Below are positions 1 to 6,702 of a DNA stretch of 9,162 nucleotides, piece by piece. The notes under the pieces are model-generated. The model worked only from the letters and a program-made list of their open reading frames with translations. It was not told the origin of the DNA and made no database searches. The position numbers and the translations under genes were made by a program. Source of the stretch: Pseudomonadota bacterium (lineage in GTDB: Bacteria > Myxococcota > Bradymonadia > UBA4248); the NCBI GenBank assembly GCA_017629415.1, contig JAGBXG010000317.1, positions 1 to 9,162 on the forward strand, given 5' to 3'. The first letter of the stretch is position 1, and each line of letters starts with the position of its first letter.

Positions 1-70
1 ATACAAGGTTCCATTTCGCTCCTAAAACGTCAGTAACCAGAACCCGTCCAACCTACAAAAAACGCTCAAA

Positions 71-151
71 ATTGCGGGATTCCAAAGGGGCTCAGCCCCT
101 TTGGTGGGGTCCGGGGCAACGCCCCGGCGGGTTGTGGGACAGCGCCCCACA
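71..151 (-). repeat. Structured intergenic repeat, family A, copy 1
   Basis: GC-rich block of three successive hairpins: 82-104 (10-bp perfect stem, loop TCA), 111-127 (7-bp perfect stem, loop AAC) and 134-150 (5-bp stem GTGGG/CCCAC). Read on the - strand it matches the block at 2785-2866 with about two differences over its inner 60 bases, so the two copies are inverted relative to each other. It sits directly upstream of queA, ending about 20 nt before the start codon. It has no coding potential that I recognise. It resembles a REP-like or small non-autonomous palindromic element, but the family is not one I can name. Confidence 0.8.
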
Positions 152-172
152 AAAACCTAAATAAAACAAACT

Positions 173-1252
173 ATGGATCTCAATCAGAAATCAACATACG
201 AATTTGCTCTTCCGGAATCGCAGATTGCGACGCATCCCCGCGAGCCCCGTGATGCTGCCAAATTGTTGGTGGTAAAAGGTCAAAAACGCGAACATCGCAT
301 TTTCCGCGACATCGTGGATATTTTGAAGCCTGGAGATTGTCTCGTCGTCAACGATGTGACAGTGCAAAAAGCCAGATTTTTTGCCAAACGTGCGACCGGC
401 GGTGTGATCGAAGTGCTCATCACAGATGATATTACGGCACCGCGCCGGACGTTTGAATGCCTTTATCGTGCCAATCATCTGGCTGCTGGAGAAATCCTGA
501 CAGCTGTAAACGATGACAGCGTTCAGGTCACACTCAAGCGCAATGCTGAGGATCGTTCTGCCCTGTGTGAAATCACATTTTTGGGTGAAGAACCTGTCGT
601 TGAAATTCTCGACAGAATTGGGCAGCTTCCGTTGCCGCCATACATTGTCAAACAGCGCAAAAATCAAGGACATGCGCTTTATGAAGATGCCGATACGGTG
701 CAATATCAGACGGTTTATGCCAACGCAGGCAGTGCCGTAGCCGCGCCCACCGCCGGTTTGCATTTTACTGATGCATTGATTGAAAAAATTCGCGCCAAAG
801 GCATACGCTTTGAACGTTTGACGCTCGATGTCGGCACCGGTACATTCCGACCCGTGCAAACTGAAAATCTCAATGATCACGTCATGCACACCGAAAGATA
901 TCGCGTGTCCCAAAAACTTGCCGAGGCCATTGAAGAAACAAAACGAAATAACGGCCGTGTCATTGCTGTTGGTACAACCGTTGTCAGGAGCCTCGAAGAT
1001 CAATTCGATAAATTTGGCAAAATCGTCGAAGGCACTTACGATACAAACATCTTCCTCAAACCGGGACGTAAGTTCGGTATGGTGGATGCTATCATTACGA
1101 ATTTCCATCTCCCGGGTTCCACCCTGATCGTGCTTGTCAGCGCATTCGCAGGGTATGAAAACACGATGGCAGCATACAAAGAAGCCATTGAACAAGGTTA
1201 TTTGTTCTACAGTTATGGCGATGCCATGTTCCTCGAACCCGAAACCCTCTAA
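173..1252 (+). CDS. queA: S-adenosylmethionine:tRNA ribosyltransferase-isomerase QueA
   Basis: QueA transfers and isomerises the ribosyl moiety of S-adenosylmethionine onto preQ1-modified tRNA (wobble position 34 of GUN anticodons). This makes epoxyqueuosine, the penultimate step of queuosine synthesis, in the cytoplasm. The 359-residue product has the usual family length and its blocks in order: an N-terminal LPESQIATHP-like block, LKPGDCLVVNDVTVQKARFF (about residues 51-70), VAAPTAGLHFTDALI (about 189-203), LDVGTGTFRPV (about 217-227), HVMHTERYRVS, RVIAVGTTVVRSLE (about 260-273), and the C-terminal VDAIITNFHLPGSTLIVLVS stretch (about 304-323) followed by SAFAGY. The ATG at 173 begins right at the expected family N-terminus, but no clear Shine-Dalgarno sequence precedes it (A-rich AAATAAAACAAACT). 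It is followed after 19 nt by the CBS-domain gene, so the two are probably in one transcript. A structured repeat lies immediately upstream and I cannot see a convincing promoter. Nothing is missing or broken. Confidence 0.97.
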   Translation: MDLNQKSTYEFALPESQIATHPREPRDAAKLLVVKGQKREHRIFRDIVDILKPGDCLVVNDVTVQKARFFAKRATGGVIEVLITDDITAPRRTFECLYRANHLAAGEILTAVNDDSVQVTLKRNAEDRSALCEITFLGEEPVVEILDRIGQLPLPPYIVKQRKNQGHALYEDADTVQYQTVYANAGSAVAAPTAGLHFTDALIEKIRAKGIRFERLTLDVGTGTFRPVQTENLNDHVMHTERYRVSQKLAEAIEETKRNNGRVIAVGTTVVRSLEDQFDKFGKIVEGTYDTNIFLKPGRKFGMVDAIITNFHLPGSTLIVLVSAFAGYENTMAAYKEAIEQGYLFYSYGDAMFLEPETL

Positions 1253-1271
1253 CCCTTAGCCCTCAATTTAC

Positions 1272-2612
1272 ATGGACCCATCATCTATAGACCCGTCAAT
1301 TGCCAACTGGCAGGAATGGATTTATCCGCTGGTTTTCTTCATTTTGTCGCTTCCTGCGATGCTTTTCAGTACCACCAGTTCACGTGCAATCTCTGCACTT
1401 GGACTGGCGCGTGCCAAATATCTTGCTGAGGAAGGCAACAAAACATTCGACGACTTTGTCAAACATCCCAATGATTACTGGATGACCATTCATATTCTCG
1501 AAGTCATCAGCGTCATTATGATGTTTTGTCCCGGCTACATTCTGCTCGAAATGCAAATTTTTGGCTTCGAGCTTCAGGAATGGGCTGTCTGGCTCATTTT
1601 GGCTGGTTTCTATTTCGTCTTTCATACGGCGCTTGGCATCCGCTTGGCCAAAGGCGATGAACGTGCTACGGCTGCCAGAGTCATCAAGCTTATCAAGCCA
1701 TTTTATCTCTTCCTGCGTCCGGTCACATTGATTTTGTGCACACTGCTCAAGCCGTTTTCCAAACAGCCGGAACAGAAATATGCCAATGCCGAACGTTTTG
1801 AAGAAGAACTTGAAGTCATGCTCGACGAATCCGAACGTCAGGGCGGCATCGAAAACACCAAAGCCAAAATCCTGCGTTCTGCCATCGATTATAATCAGAC
1901 TTCCGTCCGTGAACTCATGATTCCGCGTACAGATCTTACCGCCTGCGCCGTCGATACCAAACTCGACGATGCACTTGAGCTCTATGTCCGCGAAGGTTAC
2001 AGCCGTCTTCCCGTCTATGAAGGAAATATTGATACCATCGTCGGTGTTCTCTATTTCAAAGACATCGTCCAAAAGTTCTTTGAACTTCGCGAAAAGGACG
2101 ATGAACGCGCCAATATGACCATCAAGACGCTCGTGCGTGAGGCAACTTTTGTCCCACAAACTTTGCATATTGATGCCGTGTTTGAACACTTTAAACGTGA
2201 GCATATCCATATGGCGATTGTGATTGATGAATTCGGAGGCACTGCCGGTCTCGTCACGCTCGAAGACATCATCGAAGAATTCTTTGGCGAAATTCAGGAC
2301 GAATTCGACGCCGAAGAAGAGGCCATTGTGCCGCTCGATAAGGGCAGCAAAATTGTACTCGTCGATGCCAGTACCAATATTTCCGATATCGCCGAACATT
2401 TCGACATCGATATCGAAGAAAATCCTGACTACGATTCCGTGGGCGGTCTCGTCACCTTCCACTTGGGGCACATTGGTACGATTGGCGAAGAAATAGATGT
2501 CGATGGGTTGCACTTTGTCGTGCGTGATGCCAACGAACGCTGTATCCTTCAGGTTGAGATTTCAAAAATTGAGGCTTCGTTGGATGATGGTGTAGAAAAT
2601 TCGAGAGATTGA
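1272..2612 (+). CDS. CNNM/CBS-domain membrane protein, HlyC/CorC family
   Basis: Integral membrane protein of the HlyC/CorC (CNNM) family. Relatives are implicated in Mg2+/Co2+ efflux or homeostasis; 'hemolysin' in the family name is historical. The 446 residues show a membrane domain with hydrophobic segments near 16-33, 70-92, 104-126 and 146-162. A cytoplasmic CBS pair follows: VRELMIPRTDL begins at about residue 212, YSRLPVYEGNIDTIVGVLY lies in CBS1, and HMAIVIDEFGGTAGLVTLED begins at 313 in CBS2. The C-terminal CorC_HlyC domain (about 350-435) includes NPDYDSVGGLV. The N-terminal CNNM (DUF21) domain looks divergent: the small-residue and Asn/Pro-rich motifs usual in TM1 to TM2 are hard to see, whereas the CBS part is canonical. 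The ATG at 1272 lacks an obvious Shine-Dalgarno sequence, so translation may depend on queA upstream (19-nt gap). Transport activity is inferred from the family only. Confidence 0.92.
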   Translation: MDPSSIDPSIANWQEWIYPLVFFILSLPAMLFSTTSSRAISALGLARAKYLAEEGNKTFDDFVKHPNDYWMTIHILEVISVIMMFCPGYILLEMQIFGFELQEWAVWLILAGFYFVFHTALGIRLAKGDERATAARVIKLIKPFYLFLRPVTLILCTLLKPFSKQPEQKYANAERFEEELEVMLDESERQGGIENTKAKILRSAIDYNQTSVRELMIPRTDLTACAVDTKLDDALELYVREGYSRLPVYEGNIDTIVGVLYFKDIVQKFFELREKDDERANMTIKTLVREATFVPQTLHIDAVFEHFKREHIHMAIVIDEFGGTAGLVTLEDIIEEFFGEIQDEFDAEEEAIVPLDKGSKIVLVDASTNISDIAEHFDIDIEENPDYDSVGGLVTFHLGHIGTIGEEIDVDGLHFVVRDANERCILQVEISKIEASLDDGVENSRD

Positions 2613-2653
2613 TTGGTATTTAGAATAATATTTAGTGTTGATTTTGGTTTTTG

Positions 2654-2763
2654 GCAGGGGGCACAAGCCCCCTGCGCCGCTTTTTGCGCGGCGTATGGAG
2701 CGTAGCGACATAGCCGGCGCAACGCAAGGCGTATGGAGCCCGACAGGGCGAACATAGCCGCGC
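2654..2763 (+). repeat. Structured intergenic repeat, family B, copy 1
   Basis: About 110-bp block. It opens with a perfect 9-bp hairpin (GCAGGGGGC, loop ACAA, GCCCCCTGC; 2654-2675). A second hairpin follows, CGCCGC/GCGGCG with a T-rich loop (2676-2693). The remainder consists of two tandem half-units, each running from a GCGTATG-like left arm to a CATAGCC-like right arm (2691-2720 and 2728-2763). The outermost arms GCGCGGC-G-TATG (2686-2697) and CATAGCCGCGC (2753-2763) pair with one bulged G. The block at 7415-7520 is an inverted copy; the half nearest 2763 is nearly identical between the two. Confidence 0.8.
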
Positions 2764-2784
2764 AAATACGCGTCTACCCCCTAT

Positions 2785-2866
2785 GCGGGCGCTGCCCGCA
2801 ACGCCCGCCGGGGCTTTGCCCCGGACCCCACCAAAGGGGCTGAGCCCCTTTGGAATCCCACAATAT
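2785..2866 (+). repeat. Structured intergenic repeat, family A, copy 2
   Basis: Inverted copy of 71-151. It has the same three-hairpin order: 2785-2799 (GCGGGC, loop GCT, GCCCGC), 2808-2824 (CCGGGGC, loop TTT, GCCCCGG) and 2831-2853 (CCAAAGGGGC, loop TGA, GCCCCTTTGG). The flanking AATCCCACAAT also matches the other copy apart from one base. In the first hairpin the sequence differs from copy 1 at paired positions, so the stem is kept. Confidence 0.8.
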
Positions 2867-2870
2867 TTTT

Positions 2871-2984
2871 GCCGCTCAGTGGATGCAGATCCGAGGAAGC
2901 AAGGAATGAGCGAAGGGAGCGTGCTAGCGCACGTGACCGAGGCGAATGACGAAGCTGACAAAGGAGATGCGCCACTGGGCGAGC
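2871..2984. repeat. Imperfect palindromic block C between two A repeats
   Basis: Its ends form a long-range inverted repeat: GCTCAGTGG (2874-2882) pairs with CCACTGGGC (2972-2980) with one G-T wobble, and the pairing extends one base outward (C2873 with G2981). The centre carries a 5-bp hairpin, CGTGC, loop TAGC, GCACG (2920-2933), inside a purine-rich GAGCGAAGG-type sequence. It is flanked on both sides by A repeats in the same orientation (2785-2866 and 2989-3033). Only one copy is visible, so calling it a mobile or repeated element is inference. Confidence 0.45.
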
Positions 2985-2988
2985 AAAA

Positions 2989-3033
2989 CGGGGCTTTGCC
3001 CCGGCCCCCACCCAAGGGGCCCCTTTGGAATCC
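2989..3033 (+). repeat. Structured intergenic repeat, family A, copy 3 (shortened)
   Basis: It keeps the middle hairpin of family A (CGGGGC, loop TTT, GCCCCG; 2989-3003) and the third one in shortened form, where the loop bases seen in the other copies are deleted so that AAGGGG runs straight into CCCCTTTGG. It ends with the same GGAATCC boundary as copies 1 and 2. The first hairpin is absent. It has the same orientation as copy 2 and ends about 20 nt before the exporter start codon. Confidence 0.7.
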
Positions 3034-3052
3034 ATTTTATCAAAGTATTCCC

Positions 3053-6000
3053 ATGAAACTGAATTCACAAAAGATATTTGCACGTCTTGTTGACAACGTT
3101 CTGGCGCATCCCAAAACTTGGCTTATCACGGCAGGAATATTGACGATTCTCGCGATTGTGACCATCGTTCTGAAAGCCGATATCCGCAGTGATGTAAAAT
3201 ATCTCATGCCGCAGGATGCGAAAGTCGTGCAGGATATTGCGTCGATTTCCGATCGCATGGGAAGTGTTCAGACTCTGGCGGTATATCTCAAAATCCCTGA
3301 GCTCAAACCGTTGGATGAAGTACAAAAACAATCTCCCCAATATCAGGCTTGTTTGGCTTCGCTCGGCGATGGCGAAAAATTGCTCAGACCAGAACCCCCG
3401 GTGGGTGAAAACTGGTGTGACAATGCTTTGATGCTTTATGCTCGCGATTTCGTGCAAAAAGTCAGAGATATTGATTCTATCGGAAATGTCGGATTTCAAA
3501 ACGATAAAACGTTTTTTGAAGACAATATTCTGCTTTATGCCTCAAATGAAGACCTTCAAAAAGCTTATGACGAAATCGATAAGGCATTGACCGAGGCGCG
3601 CCGGATGTCCGGTGAATATAAAGCTTGTCTGATTACAGCCAATGACGAAAGCGAATGCGATGACCTTAAACCCGGTATGGCCAAGACAACGGCCGGGGCA
3701 CAAGTCGCCGAAGATGAGAATGGCGGTCCAGTCGAGTCGTTTAAAAGAGAGCTGATTGAACGCTATGAACAGACAGAATTGGCGGCTTTTAAAGAATTTC
3801 CATTCTATGCCATTGCCAATGGCGGATGGATGGTTGCGCTCGAAATCCGATTTAAAGATTCAACCACCGGGCTGCAGGCCTTTTTGAATGAAATCGATAA
3901 AATCGAGAAAAAAATTGCAGATATCGAGGCCGATAAGAAGGCCGCAAACATAGAAATTGAATACGGCGGCGGTCTCATCGATATGAAGGCCGAGTATCAT
4001 GCCGTCATCACAGATATCGTGCGCTCAATTTCAATAACGATTTTGAGCATTGTGGCATTGTTGGCCATATTTTTTATGTCCATCAGAGCGGCACTGCGCA
4101 TCTTTGGACCCATTTTGATGAGCACCATTTGTGCTTTGGGCATTACATTTTTGACCATCGGGTATCTTAACCTGATTACGGCTTTTATCTTTGCCATTCT
4201 CATTGGTTTGGGCATCGACTTTGGGATTCATCTGTATGCGCGATACAATCTTGAACGCCGTTTGGGGCGTGAGGTCGAAAAAGCACTCAGAATTTCTGTG
4301 ATTGAAACGGGATCACCCTTGTTTTTTGGTGCTTTGACGACAGCAGCAGCTTTCTTTACCCTCATGCTGGGATCATTCCCTGGATTCAGTCAGTTTGGGT
4401 TTGTCGCCGGTATCGGTGTCATATTGGCTTTCCTGACTATGACTACAGTGATGCCGGCGCTTGTTTTGTGCATGGAACGCGTATGGCCGTCTAAAATAAA
4501 ACAACGTAAGCCGCAAACGCCGTTTACCGATGAAACCAAAAAACGCGTGACACCTTGGGTTGTTACTGTCAGCTTGTTGCTCTTGGGCTGTGGTGTTTGG
4601 TGTGCCACTCAGGTGCCCAAAATTCAGTTTGAAGACAATTTTTATAATCTGCAGCTGAAAGAAGATCCCAAGGCGAAAGAAAATAAGCCGATTGAAACCA
4701 AAACTTATACCAAGGGGTTGCGGCCTTCATCCCCAACCGTCGTCATCCTCGATAATCTCGAGCAAGTAGAAGAACTTGGACTTATCCTCAAACGTGACGA
4801 AGAATATCGGCATTTCCGACATTATCAGCGTATCGCAGAGCGCATGCCGAATGTCTTACCATGGCTTTCGTATCAATTTGGCGAAGTCATGCCGTATTTA
4901 GGGCAAAATAAATCTATCCCAATGATGACGGCTATCATGGGAACATTCCCGCAAGGTAGGGCCAAATACAACCAGATGATTCCGCTGTATGTGACTTACG
5001 GCTATGAAAAATCACAGGCTTTAAGGCTCTATCGTGATTTGGCCATGCACATGCCCAATACCGCCAGCCGTTTGGCCGGTTTAATGCCGGAAGTCTATCA
5101 GGCAAACCGAGTCGCCAATGCTTTGCCTTGGGTGGTGAAATCTCAACAGCAGCTTCCCGAATGGCTCTGGCCGGCGATTCCTACACAAAGAAGTTCGCAG
5201 CAGCTCAATACGATTTCAGATTACGCTTCCATATTCAGTTTCCTGCCCGGTACTTTGTCGCAGCAGCAAGAAAAACTTCAGACGATAGCCAAAATCGCTG
5301 AACGCACTGCCGACAGACAAATCCGTTTCCTCCCCGAGAAAGAAAAACAATCCATCCGAGATTTTAGAAAATATCTTGTCACAGAAACCTTGAATGTCGA
5401 TAACCTCCCGGAATGGGTCAAACTTCAGTTTAAAGAAAGTGGCAATTATCCCCTGCCGCCGCGCCCTGAATCAGGTGTCGATTATTCCTTTGGCAATGTC
5501 GCTCTGCTTTATCAAACCACTTCAACATATAAAGGTGTCGAGGCTAACGTGCTTGTGCGCGATACCCGAAGCATTCGGATTGATGACAAGCCTGTTACAG
5601 CTTCAACCGGCGCTTTTGTTTATGCCGATATGCTGGAATTGGTCAAAACAGACGGCATGCAGATTGCCATCGTGGCGCTTATCGTCATATTGCTTATTGC
5701 TGTCATTCAGCAGCGTAACCCATTTAACGCCATAATCGTGACTTTTCCCGTTATCTCGGGTCTCATGATAACTGTCAGTGTCATGATATTCTTCGATCTC
5801 AAACTCGGATTGTTCAACATCGTCATGCTGCCTGTCATTCTAGGGATCGGTATCGATGGTTCTATCTATCTCTTGCAACGCTATCAGCGGCTAGGACGAG
5901 GGGCTGCTCTTGAAGCCGTCCGCGCCGTGATTGGACCTGTTTTTATGAGCTCACTCACCACACTCGTGGGATTTGGTGGCATGGTTATGAGCCAGCATAT

Positions 6001-6163
6001 GGGCTTAAATTCCATGGGATTGCTCGCTATTTTGGGCATTTCGTGCTGTTTTGCTACGACCTTTGTCATTCAACCAGGTCTCATCTTACTTGCAGAAAAA
6101 CTCAAATTGCCCGGCTGTGTACCCGAATACGAATTTAAACCTGAAAATCTCAATAAGGATTAA
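3053..6163 (+). CDS. RND-superfamily exporter, MMPL/HpnN-like (COG1033-like)
   Basis: A 1036-residue inner-membrane protein with full RND architecture: one helix near 23-41, a periplasmic loop (about 42-320), helices at about 322-343, 348-371, 373-397, 420-440, 447-473 and 499-523, a second periplasmic loop (about 524-868), then five helices at 869-887, 890-916, 917-945, 959-980 and 989-1017. The repeated GLGIDFGIHL (TM4, about 385-394) and GIGIDGSIYL (TM10) carry the aspartates expected to relay protons. Known relatives export lipids, hopanoids or other hydrophobic molecules; the substrate here is unknown. Loop 1 has four cysteines (about 100, 122, 192, 202) that could form disulfides. Loop 2 is unusually long. 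An in-frame ATG at 2783 lies inside the repeats and would add 90 repeat-derived residues. I chose 3053 because the protein then starts with a short basic leader before TM1, although the ribosome site is weak. No membrane-fusion or outer-membrane partner is in the window. A DUF454 gene follows after 3 nt. Confidence 0.88.
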   Translation: MKLNSQKIFARLVDNVLAHPKTWLITAGILTILAIVTIVLKADIRSDVKYLMPQDAKVVQDIASISDRMGSVQTLAVYLKIPELKPLDEVQKQSPQYQACLASLGDGEKLLRPEPPVGENWCDNALMLYARDFVQKVRDIDSIGNVGFQNDKTFFEDNILLYASNEDLQKAYDEIDKALTEARRMSGEYKACLITANDESECDDLKPGMAKTTAGAQVAEDENGGPVESFKRELIERYEQTELAAFKEFPFYAIANGGWMVALEIRFKDSTTGLQAFLNEIDKIEKKIADIEADKKAANIEIEYGGGLIDMKAEYHAVITDIVRSISITILSIVALLAIFFMSIRAALRIFGPILMSTICALGITFLTIGYLNLITAFIFAILIGLGIDFGIHLYARYNLERRLGREVEKALRISVIETGSPLFFGALTTAAAFFTLMLGSFPGFSQFGFVAGIGVILAFLTMTTVMPALVLCMERVWPSKIKQRKPQTPFTDETKKRVTPWVVTVSLLLLGCGVWCATQVPKIQFEDNFYNLQLKEDPKAKENKPIETKTYTKGLRPSSPTVVILDNLEQVEELGLILKRDEEYRHFRHYQRIAERMPNVLPWLSYQFGEVMPYLGQNKSIPMMTAIMGTFPQGRAKYNQMIPLYVTYGYEKSQALRLYRDLAMHMPNTASRLAGLMPEVYQANRVANALPWVVKSQQQLPEWLWPAIPTQRSSQQLNTISDYASIFSFLPGTLSQQQEKLQTIAKIAERTADRQIRFLPEKEKQSIRDFRKYLVTETLNVDNLPEWVKLQFKESGNYPLPPRPESGVDYSFGNVALLYQTTSTYKGVEANVLVRDTRSIRIDDKPVTASTGAFVYADMLELVKTDGMQIAIVALIVILLIAVIQQRNPFNAIIVTFPVISGLMITVSVMIFFDLKLGLFNIVMLPVILGIGIDGSIYLLQRYQRLGRGAALEAVRAVIGPVFMSSLTTLVGFGGMVMSQHMGLNSMGLLAILGISCCFATTFVIQPGLILLAEKLKLPGCVPEYEFKPENLNKD
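6155..6159 (+). promoter_or_regulatory. Shine-Dalgarno sequence deciding a TTG start
   Basis: AAGGA lies 7 nt before the TTG at 6167, inside the last codons of the exporter gene. It supports the rare TTG as the start of the DUF454 gene and suggests translation coupled to the exporter. Confidence 0.65.
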
Positions 6164-6166
6164 GCG

Positions 6167-6643
6167 TTGAAATTGAAGCTAAAACAAAAACTTTGGCTTG
6201 CTGCCGGCGGCATATCTCTCGTTCTCGGGCTTGTGGGGGCATTCTTGCCCGTTGCCCCTACGACACCTTTTATATTGCTCGCGGCTTTCTGTTTTACCCG
6301 AGGATCGCAAAAAGCTCTCCACTGGCTCGAAAATCATAAGTTTTTTGGACAAATTCTGCGCGATTATCGCGCAGGATTAGGCGTGCCACTCAGTACGAAA
6401 GTGATTTCAATCGCAACTCTGTGGCTGGGGATGCTCATATCCATGAGCATTGTCCAAAAACTATGGATTACTGTTTGTTTAATATGCTGCGGTATTGCAG
6501 TGACCATTCACATTTGTCATCTTAAAACACGAAACTCAATGCATTCGGTTTTAACGACAGATAACAAGAAAAATAAATTCTTGACAAAATCTCCTAACCT
6601 CCTTAAACGCCCCGCCGCGCGGTGCGATGGGCGCACCGATTAA
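6167..6643 (+). CDS. DUF454 (YbaN-like) small inner-membrane protein
   Basis: A 158-residue protein whose first ~120 residues match the DUF454/YbaN family: a basic start, a hydrophobic segment (about 10-27), then LPVAPTTPFILLAAFCFTRG, the block HWLENHKFFGQILRDYRAG with its conserved aromatic and basic residues, and two closing hydrophobic segments (about 78-95 and 98-117). The molecular role of the family is unknown. The start is TTG at 6167, backed by AAGGA 7 nt upstream; only 3 nt separate it from the exporter stop, so the two are almost certainly co-expressed. The last ~37 residues form a polar, basic tail not typical of the family. The DNA under this tail contains a perfect TTGACA and a GC-rich hairpin, so the tail may be a read-through of what is really the promoter region of rplY. 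Confidence 0.88.
   Translation: MKLKLKQKLWLAAGGISLVLGLVGAFLPVAPTTPFILLAAFCFTRGSQKALHWLENHKFFGQILRDYRAGLGVPLSTKVISIATLWLGMLISMSIVQKLWITVCLICCGIAVTIHICHLKTRNSMHSVLTTDNKKNKFLTKSPNLLKRPAARCDGRTD
6581..6609 (+). promoter_or_regulatory. Candidate sigma-70 promoter for rplY
   Basis: A perfect TTGACA (6581-6586) is followed after 16-17 nt by a weak -10 (TTAAAC at 6603 or TAAACG at 6604, three of six consensus bases). It lies inside the 3' end of the DUF454 gene and would start an rplY transcript with a leader of about 90 nt. The -35 is convincing; the -10 is not. Confidence 0.35.
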
Positions 6644-6682
6644 GACACAGCCAGTTGGGGTCAAATGACCTGTTGGGGCTGT
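6620..6682 (+). promoter_or_regulatory. Structured leader upstream of rplY
   Basis: Two nested or successive foldings are visible. CGGTGCG, loop ATGGG, CGCACCG (6620-6638) is a perfect 7-bp hairpin spanning the end of the DUF454 gene. Next, ACAGCC (6647-6652) pairs with GGCTGT (6677-6682) around an inner palindrome GGTCAAATGACC (6659-6670), with GTTGGGG occurring twice (6654-6660, 6672-6678). No U-run follows, so it is not a typical terminator. It could be a ribosomal-protein leader or an operator; which is unknown. Confidence 0.4.
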
Positions 6683-6690
6683 AAATCGCT

Positions 6691-6695
6691 AAGGA
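6691..6695 (+). promoter_or_regulatory. Shine-Dalgarno sequence of rplY
   Basis: AAGGA lies 7 nt before the ATG at 6703. It favours this ATG over the in-frame ATG three codons later. Confidence 0.7.
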
Positions 6696-6702
6696 TTTAA
6701 AA

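Larger units (their letters stand above)
2613..3052. other. Gene-free interval filled with structured repeats
   Basis: This 440-nt interval between the CBS protein and the exporter has no credible gene. After a short AT-rich lead (2613-2653) it holds, in order, repeat B1 (2654-2763), repeat A2 (2785-2866), block C (2871-2984) and a shortened repeat A3 (2989-3033). About 20 nt separate A3 from the exporter start codon. Open frames crossing it on both strands are by-products of the GC-rich repeats. I see no clear sigma-70 promoter for the exporter and no canonical terminator with a U-run for the gene upstream. The hairpin at 2654-2675 could still slow or stop transcription. Confidence 0.8.

Noticed and set aside
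3..170. Open frame from the left edge through repeat A1 (possible gene 3' end)
   Set aside because: Most of it is repeat DNA and the first ~20 residues match nothing I recognise; the other two forward frames stop within 40 nt. No supportable gene in 1-172.
191..1195. 334-codon open frame on the - strand across queA
   Set aside because: It is antisense to a clearly conserved gene, its translation resembles no family I know, and such long antisense frames arise from codon bias.
1380..2513. 377-codon open frame on the - strand across the CBS-domain gene
   Set aside because: It is antisense to a conserved gene with no recognisable motifs; it reflects the codon bias of the sense strand.
2654..3033. 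CRISPR array
   Set aside because: The repeats are palindromic, of different families and unequal length, without regular spacers, and no cas gene is present.
2783..3052. 90-residue N-terminal extension of the exporter from the ATG at 2783
   Set aside because: It would be translated entirely from repeats A2, C and A3 and is rich in Pro/Arg/Gly. The ATG at 3053 places a short basic leader before TM1, as in relatives.
2549..3083. Several - strand open frames across the repeat array
   Set aside because: They overlap one another and consist of GC-rich hairpin DNA; no ribosome-binding sites or family features.
6620..6638. GC hairpin as a terminator of the exporter-DUF454 transcript
   Set aside because: No U-run follows, and it lies within the coding end of the DUF454 gene; described instead as part of the rplY leader.
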